Shown piece by piece: positions 58,518 to 64,000 of a stretch of DNA of 64,000 nt. Made by a program: the position numbers and the translations under genes. How positions within the stretch are numbered: position 1 is the first letter of the stretch; every line of letters begins with the position of its first letter. Source of the DNA: Candidatus Bathyarchaeota archaeon (GTDB taxonomy: Archaea > Thermoproteota > Bathyarchaeia > Bathyarchaeales > Bathycorpusculaceae); NCBI GenBank assembly GCA_026014665.1, contig JAOZHX010000012.1, positions 1-64,000 of the forward strand, given 5' to 3'. The notes under the pieces were generated by a model. The model was not told the DNA's origin and made no database searches. It saw only the letters and a program-made list of their open reading frames with translations.

Positions 58518-59393
58518 GTGGCAAAAAAGATGAGATTCATTAACGCCAATTTCCGAAAGAACGAGAAAGCCGTCAGCCCTGCTTTTTCCACCGTCATATT
58601 GACTGCAGCAGTTATCTGCATGATTTTGGTGGCTATGACTTATGCAAATAACATTTTAAACTTGCGGATGGCTGAGAATGAGTTTAGCACTAACAAGCAG
58701 TTCATGTTTACCACTGGGCAGCAAATTGATGATATTGCATGGACAATAGGCCGAACCCAAACAGTTAGCTACTCATGCAAGTTTGGAAACGTAAAGTTTC
58801 AAGAGATGGCTCTCAATTATACGTTTAGGGTTCACACATCCTCAGGATGGGAAAACCTCAGCTTAAGTGGCACAACAGGGATAATCCTTTACAATATGCC
58901 CTCATCCTCCTACTCTTTTGGGAACAATTTCTTTATGCGTTTGCCAAACAATACTACAGATAACTCATTTTTGCAGAGTGGTTCTTCAGCGCCTGTCGCT
59001 CAAATTTTCTGTAATGAAAAAGTGCCGATGAATGATGGATGCTATTCGAGAGTTATTCTTGCTCCTACAATGCGAATTCTTACTTCAACGCAGGATCAGA
59101 CTAGTTACTGCAAATTTTATGTGCCAGCGCTTGAAAACGGCACTAGTCTCTATCGGTCTCAATCAATAACTCTTAGAGGCAATGGTATTTCAAGAGTAAC
59201 AAGATCTGGGGTTGATCAGGTTGTTCTTACGGTTAGCTATCCAAAGGCGTCTTCCCTAGGGTTTGATTCCTCCTTTTTTAATTTTAAAAGCAGCACAATA
59301 ACTCTCAACAGCACATCAACCCCAAGAATAACCGCTAACTCAGTTATCGAATTCTACATTGGTAAAATTGTAGTTACAATTGGGCAGGTGTAA
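58518..59393 (+). CDS. Archaeal pilin-like protein
   Basis: Class III-type signal KNEKAVSPAFSTVILTAAVICMILVAMTYA. Confidence 0.75.
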   Translation: MAKKMRFINANFRKNEKAVSPAFSTVILTAAVICMILVAMTYANNILNLRMAENEFSTNKQFMFTTGQQIDDIAWTIGRTQTVSYSCKFGNVKFQEMALNYTFRVHTSSGWENLSLSGTTGIILYNMPSSSYSFGNNFFMRLPNNTTDNSFLQSGSSAPVAQIFCNEKVPMNDGCYSRVILAPTMRILTSTQDQTSYCKFYVPALENGTSLYRSQSITLRGNGISRVTRSGVDQVVLTVSYPKASSLGFDSSFFNFKSSTITLNSTSTPRITANSVIEFYIGKIVVTIGQV

Positions 59394-59411
59394 CGCAGTG
59401 GAGGGCAATAT

Positions 59412-59888
59412 TTGGCGCAAGTAACCATCGAATACATGATAATGATCCCTGTCCTCATTATGCAGATTTTCCTTTTTCCGTTAACTGCATCAATAATTAT
59501 GGACGCTTGGACAGATTCGCGCATGACGCTTGAACTGCAAGACACCGCTGGGTACCTCAGCAGTTCCATTCAGCAACTTTACCACACAATCAACCACGCA
59601 TCAATAGCCAGCGGTTCAGTCAGAATCATCCTAGATATTCCTCCGCTTATAGATGGCTACGCTTACACGGTAACGCTACGCCATGTCCAGCATTCTGACT
59701 CGGCAGCAAAAATCATGAACATCACCCTGAAATACATCATGACAGACGCCGAATTCTCCACATTGGTTACACTGGGTGAGAATGTTGATTGGCAGGAAAA
59801 TATGGCTTTTAACAGTACATCTAATTCGTTGGTTATGGTTGCAACTAAGACCGCTAATAACATTTGGTTATCTTTAGGAGGCAGCTAA
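59412..59888 (+). CDS. Pilin-like minor subunit
   Basis: Short N-terminus AQVTIEYMIMIPVLIMQIFLFPLTASIIMDAW then beta-rich domain. Confidence 0.65.
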   Translation: MAQVTIEYMIMIPVLIMQIFLFPLTASIIMDAWTDSRMTLELQDTAGYLSSSIQQLYHTINHASIASGSVRIILDIPPLIDGYAYTVTLRHVQHSDSAAKIMNITLKYIMTDAEFSTLVTLGENVDWQENMAFNSTSNSLVMVATKTANNIWLSLGGS

Positions 59889-61108
59889 GGATGGCTAATG
59901 CTACTTTGGATCACATGGTTTCTCTGACAGTCTTCATAGCTGCACTTCTAATATTCATCGGGCTTTTTAGCTCAAGCATTCAAACTGGGCTGGCTTATCA
60001 ACGGCATACTGCCCTATCAACTAAAACCAGCGACCTCCTTGATACTTTATTGTTAAATCCTGGTTTGCCTGAAAATTGGGGGCAAACTGATGGCAAGCCG
60101 GTTAGTTTTGGGTTACAGGACCCAGAGTTTACTCAGTACAAAGTCAGTTCATATTCTCCGATGCGTTTAACATCGACTACTGAATCTTCAGTTTATTTTT
60201 CTGCAACCAATGCTTATTATAGTAATTTAACCGCAGGGTTCGGTGGTTACCTGCTTACTTCAAACGCTAATAACATCAATTATTCAACCGCCTCTAAATT
60301 GCTAGGGATAAACGGCACGTATGGCTTTCAGCTTACCCTTTCCCCGACCATAACGATATCTATTCAAAAAACATCCACAGGAACACCGCTGAAACTATTA
60401 GTTAATGCCGCTGGAACTGGTTACCCGTTTGCCAATGCAGCCCTATCTTGCAGTTTAATTTTGGTTAATCGGGATGCAAGCGACTATCCTTCTTATTCCA
60501 TTTTCAATCGAAAAGAAACTGCTGACGAGGCTGGTTTTAAAGAGCTAACTTTCAATGGTATCAACGGAGAAACAGAGGCTTACGCCTTAATCGTTTACAC
60601 TTATCTTAATGGGCTTAAAGGTGTAGGCTACTATGTTCATACGCCGCAAACATACAAAAGCATAGTTCCCATAGTCGACGGGTTCGCTGATCGTCGCATA
60701 TTGCTGGCACACAGCGATGCAGTTGGTGAAAATTTTCATCTCCCGACTTCTCAGATCAGTTATAATGCGTCCTTTGTTATTCTAACCGAAGAATATACTC
60801 TTCGGGTGGTTAATTTAGAGCAGCCTCAAGCAACTGGTACTTTAAACAGCGGGCAATCATACACTTCTATAATTGTTCCAAGCAATGAGGGAATTTTGAT
60901 TGTGCCTTATAAGGACACTGCTGGAGAATACGGCTTAGTTCTGATGCCTTGGGGTTTGGGCTCCTTGGGTTTTACATTAATATTTGGCGGAAACCCAGCG
61001 GGGCAAGAGTGGGTTACTACAGATATTCGGCAAGTCACCATCGGCAACATTGCTTACCAAGCCAAACTGAACTTATGGAGACTGCAACCCAATGGAGGGA
61101 TTGGCTAG
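59864..61108 (+). CDS. Pilin-like / pilus-associated surface protein; start probably MANATLDHMVSL
   Basis: N-terminal hydrophobic helix LDHMVSLTVFIAALLIFIGLFSSSI; operon position. Confidence 0.65.
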   Translation: MVIFRRQLRMANATLDHMVSLTVFIAALLIFIGLFSSSIQTGLAYQRHTALSTKTSDLLDTLLLNPGLPENWGQTDGKPVSFGLQDPEFTQYKVSSYSPMRLTSTTESSVYFSATNAYYSNLTAGFGGYLLTSNANNINYSTASKLLGINGTYGFQLTLSPTITISIQKTSTGTPLKLLVNAAGTGYPFANAALSCSLILVNRDASDYPSYSIFNRKETADEAGFKELTFNGINGETEAYALIVYTYLNGLKGVGYYVHTPQTYKSIVPIVDGFADRRILLAHSDAVGENFHLPTSQISYNASFVILTEEYTLRVVNLEQPQATGTLNSGQSYTSIIVPSNEGILIVPYKDTAGEYGLVLMPWGLGSLGFTLIFGGNPAGQEWVTTDIRQVTIGNIAYQAKLNLWRLQPNGGIG

Positions 61109-62410
61109 ATGATTCGCACCATCGAAGTTATTTTGGTAATCATGATTATTTCAGGTGCATTCATAGCCTCTTCTTATTTCACAGTTTTACCGCCATCAAG
61201 GCAGGTTTCACCTATCAACCTTAGGCGCTTATCTTTCACTACTTTGCAGATGCTTGATTCAGATTATGATTTAAGCCGTGCTGCCTTTGAAACAGATAAT
61301 GCCACCATTTGGGGCGGGTTACAGGTTGCGCTTTCTGCTTCTTTGCCGCCAAATATCGTTTACAACTTAACTGTTTATGATATAAATGACGCGGAAGAGC
61401 AATTATACGATTACGTAGCTTCTTTCTCTAATACTGAAATTTTAGGTGCATCAACGGACATTTCCACTTACACTGTGGCTTCTTCGAATGTTACGTTTAA
61501 TGTTACTCCTCAAAAAATTGGCGAGAACACAAACGGTGGAACCCTCTACATCCTCAATTGCAGCGATGCAAACGGCTGGTGGATTACGGGTTATACAGCC
61601 TTCAGCTTAGCCCAGGATCTTTACGATTTGTTGTCACCTTACTTTGTTAACACCATAATGGTTCAGAATACTTCTCAATTAAGCCAGATTCTTAACGGGA
61701 ATGCCTTGCAGGGTGAAAATCTGCGAAACGCCGTTATCATTAACACCTGCGGTGAAGCCGTGCCCATACCCACGGCTTACTGTCAGGCACCGTATAATCA
61801 GAATAACTATGCTTATTACAGCTGGTATCTAGGGCAACGGGTGAACATTTATAATTGGACTTGGGCAAGCATAGTTGGCTACCCCTTCTATTATGTAAGC
61901 AACACTGCCGCTTTCTCAGGTCAACAAAATAACTGGGGCATCTACGGCATGCAACAAACTGGCGGAACCGGCTCGATAGCTTTTCTTAGAGGTTTAGATA
62001 ACCAAGATTACAGCACAAGCGGAACCGCTGTCACTGACAGCGCGACTAGGCAGGCTGATCTTTCCCAAGCCGTTTTGGATGCATGCAACTATTATGGAAT
62101 TTACCCTTCGCCATCTCAAACTTCTACTCGTGCCCTTACCAACGGCATACTGGCAACTTATCATCTTACGGTAGGATTACATGTGCTTAACCCAATATCA
62201 GGTTACAATCCTGGAACTCTTTACACGCATGGTACAACAAACATAACAGGGTCATTTTTAGCGTTGGGATTAACCCGAACGCCTGATGTTCGAGTTACTG
62301 CAATTAGTCTTCTTTCATATTACCAACCCAGACTCTACGCTTCGCAATACACCGCAAAAGGGACTTCCCGCCTCGTGGTTTTGCAGCTTGGGCTAGTAGG
62401 AGGTAACTGA
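61109..62410 (+). CDS. Pilus-associated surface protein
   Basis: MIRTIEVILVIMIISGAFIASSYF N-terminal helix; start abuts upstream stop. Confidence 0.65.
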   Translation: MIRTIEVILVIMIISGAFIASSYFTVLPPSRQVSPINLRRLSFTTLQMLDSDYDLSRAAFETDNATIWGGLQVALSASLPPNIVYNLTVYDINDAEEQLYDYVASFSNTEILGASTDISTYTVASSNVTFNVTPQKIGENTNGGTLYILNCSDANGWWITGYTAFSLAQDLYDLLSPYFVNTIMVQNTSQLSQILNGNALQGENLRNAVIINTCGEAVPIPTAYCQAPYNQNNYAYYSWYLGQRVNIYNWTWASIVGYPFYYVSNTAAFSGQQNNWGIYGMQQTGGTGSIAFLRGLDNQDYSTSGTAVTDSATRQADLSQAVLDACNYYGIYPSPSQTSTRALTNGILATYHLTVGLHVLNPISGYNPGTLYTHGTTNITGSFLALGLTRTPDVRVTAISLLSYYQPRLYASQYTAKGTSRLVVLQLGLVGGN

Positions 62411-64000
62411 TTGAACAATAAAGGCCAATTTTCAATAATCGCTGCCCTGTTGGTGGCGGTCGTTTTGGTAGCCTCAGTCATGACGACTTACTCTGCAATT
62501 CGGTATAACCCGTCTCATGGGCAACCTCAAATATTGAGCGCCATCGACGAAACAAATTTGGGGCTCAAAGAAATGTTGGGTTTCACAGTCGGCTACTATG
62601 GGTCAATCCTAAAGGTCACAGGTAACCTCTCGTATGCCCAGCAGTTAGCAACAACTTACCTTAAAAGTGGCTTGACCAATTTAGGGCAGATCAGGCCTGA
62701 ATGGGGAACGACGTTTAATTTGAATAATTTGACTTTGAGTGCTGATTGGTTTTCCAATGAAAGCTTCAGTCAAGGCTTCATAAGCATCAACTATAATTTG
62801 ACAGGTTTAGGAATTTCAGGAATATCATATGCAACGTCTACGCGGTTGGATGTGAAAATATCTAACGCTAGCACACCTAATCAAGCGCAACTAACCATCC
62901 TCAGAGATGGTGGGGAACCCTTGATTAATCTCGGGAGAAATAACTTGAAATTCTACTGCTACAATTTTGATCTTTCAAATTGGGTTTTAACTCAGCCTAC
63001 GGGCTTAGCGTCATACGCTAATGGAACATACATTGTTGATCTTCCCTTGACTTTGATTTCTAGCTCTTACGTTATTCAAGTAGAAGATACACGTGGGCTT
63101 ATGGTGTTGGCTTCTTCTTTTAGCCAGATTTCCACAACGTTAACTTGGAATTCCTCTACGTTTACTGATGACCTTTATTTCGTAGAAAACTCAAATCCTG
63201 TAATTGGAACACAAAGCAGTTTTGCTGCCCAACAGCAAGGACCAGATGGCACCTATGACACCTTAACTGAACAATCAACAGGAACCGTTATAGTTGACAA
63301 TTATCCTAAGAGTTTTACGCCGCTTGGACTTACAACAAATGTTTCCGGTTCTGTGGCTGATTTGCAAACTGATAACGGTGCTTATCTCCATCTTCGAAGC
63401 CACGGAGTTTACAATTCAATTAATTTTGATAGCCAAAACAGTTCGGTTTTGGCTTCAGCCGCTAATTCAATATCTTGGACGCATACGACTGGAGCTGGAA
63501 ATGATAGGATACTGCTAGTTGCAATTGATGTGTTTTCAAGCTCCGGTCAAACAACTACTGTTTCAGGTGTTACGTATGGTGGAACAGCTTTAACTCTAAT
63601 AGGCACCGACTTATACAACACTAACCCACGTGTGCGAAGCTACGTTTACTATTTACTTAACCCGTCTACAGGAACCAAAACGATTACTGCAACGTTTGCC
63701 TCATCCACCACGGCGGCTGGAGGCTCAATAACTTATTCAAATGTTAATCAAACAACTCCTTACACTGCAGCGAGCACTAATTCCAATTCAAGCAACAATG
63801 CATCTGTAAGCCTCACGGCTTCAGGAACGTATTCAAAGGTTCTTTTTGGGCATGTGGGCACATACAGAACAAGCTCATATTCGGTTACTGATGGGCAAAC
63901 AAATCGTTGGTCTCAGACTGGGCAGCAGTACAAGAGTTTCGGCAGTGAAAAAATTGTAACATCAGGGGCAGTTTCCATGTCTTGGACTGCATCAAGCACA
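62411..64000 (+). CDS. Pilin-like adhesin, 3' end beyond the window; absent from the supplied ORF track
   Basis: TTG start, LNNKGQFSIIAALLVAVVLVASVMTTYSAI; frame read as open for 530 codons to the window edge. Confidence 0.8.
   Translation, partial: MNNKGQFSIIAALLVAVVLVASVMTTYSAIRYNPSHGQPQILSAIDETNLGLKEMLGFTVGYYGSILKVTGNLSYAQQLATTYLKSGLTNLGQIRPEWGTTFNLNNLTLSADWFSNESFSQGFISINYNLTGLGISGISYATSTRLDVKISNASTPNQAQLTILRDGGEPLINLGRNNLKFYCYNFDLSNWVLTQPTGLASYANGTYIVDLPLTLISSSYVIQVEDTRGLMVLASSFSQISTTLTWNSSTFTDDLYFVENSNPVIGTQSSFAAQQQGPDGTYDTLTEQSTGTVIVDNYPKSFTPLGLTTNVSGSVADLQTDNGAYLHLRSHGVYNSINFDSQNSSVLASAANSISWTHTTGAGNDRILLVAIDVFSSSGQTTTVSGVTYGGTALTLIGTDLYNTNPRVRSYVYYLLNPSTGTKTITATFASSTTAAGGSITYSNVNQTTPYTAASTNSNSSNNASVSLTASGTYSKVLFGHVGTYRTSSYSVTDGQTNRWSQTGQQYKSFGSEKIVTSGAVSMSWTASST

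Noticed and set aside
1-64000. CRISPR array or cas genes
   Set aside because: No regularly spaced direct repeats and no Cas motifs were seen in the sequence or ORF list.
1-64000. rRNA genes
   Set aside because: No conserved rRNA segments were recognised.

Overview
This window appears to be an archaeal chromosome segment, with a gene repertoire of the Bathyarchaeia/TACK type; the lineage is inferred from gene content only. It has four parts. (1) About 0.4-15.1 kb is an accessory/defence island. It holds tyrosine recombinases, a type I R-M operon (hsdR-hsdS-hsdM) whose last, overlapping gene encodes a TATA-binding protein, a DUF4268-like nuclease, a decayed viral-type module (ParB-like, ABC ATPase-GNAT, terminase-small-like), a PD-(D/E)XK-like protein, an unknown three-ORF overlapping cluster and a frameshifted GIY-YIG gene. 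Short direct repeats that resemble a tRNA 3' end flank this region. (2) About 15.2-48.6 kb is a largely intact core: an ArsM locus, a HydBG-fused [NiFe] sulfhydrogenase operon, an ADP-forming acyl-CoA synthetase-GNAT, ValRS, a TPP riboswitch-ThiT locus, a P1B ATPase, a PAS kinase, processing factors and a class II-type HMG-CoA reductase. (3) About 48.7-54.2 kb is a second accessory region: an orphan terminase pair, an overlapping HTH-HTH-CHAT-protease operon, a TumE/TumA-like pair and a frameshifted HicAB, with diverged copies of a small Cys-rich repeat around the toxin-antitoxin pairs. (4) About 55-64 kb is a type IV pilus-like operon that runs off the window. The strongest candidates for new biology are the HTH-HTH-CHAT operon, the R-M-coupled TBP, the capsid-less terminase modules and a structured RNA upstream of the TPP riboswitch. 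All functional calls come from reading motifs; no database searches were run.
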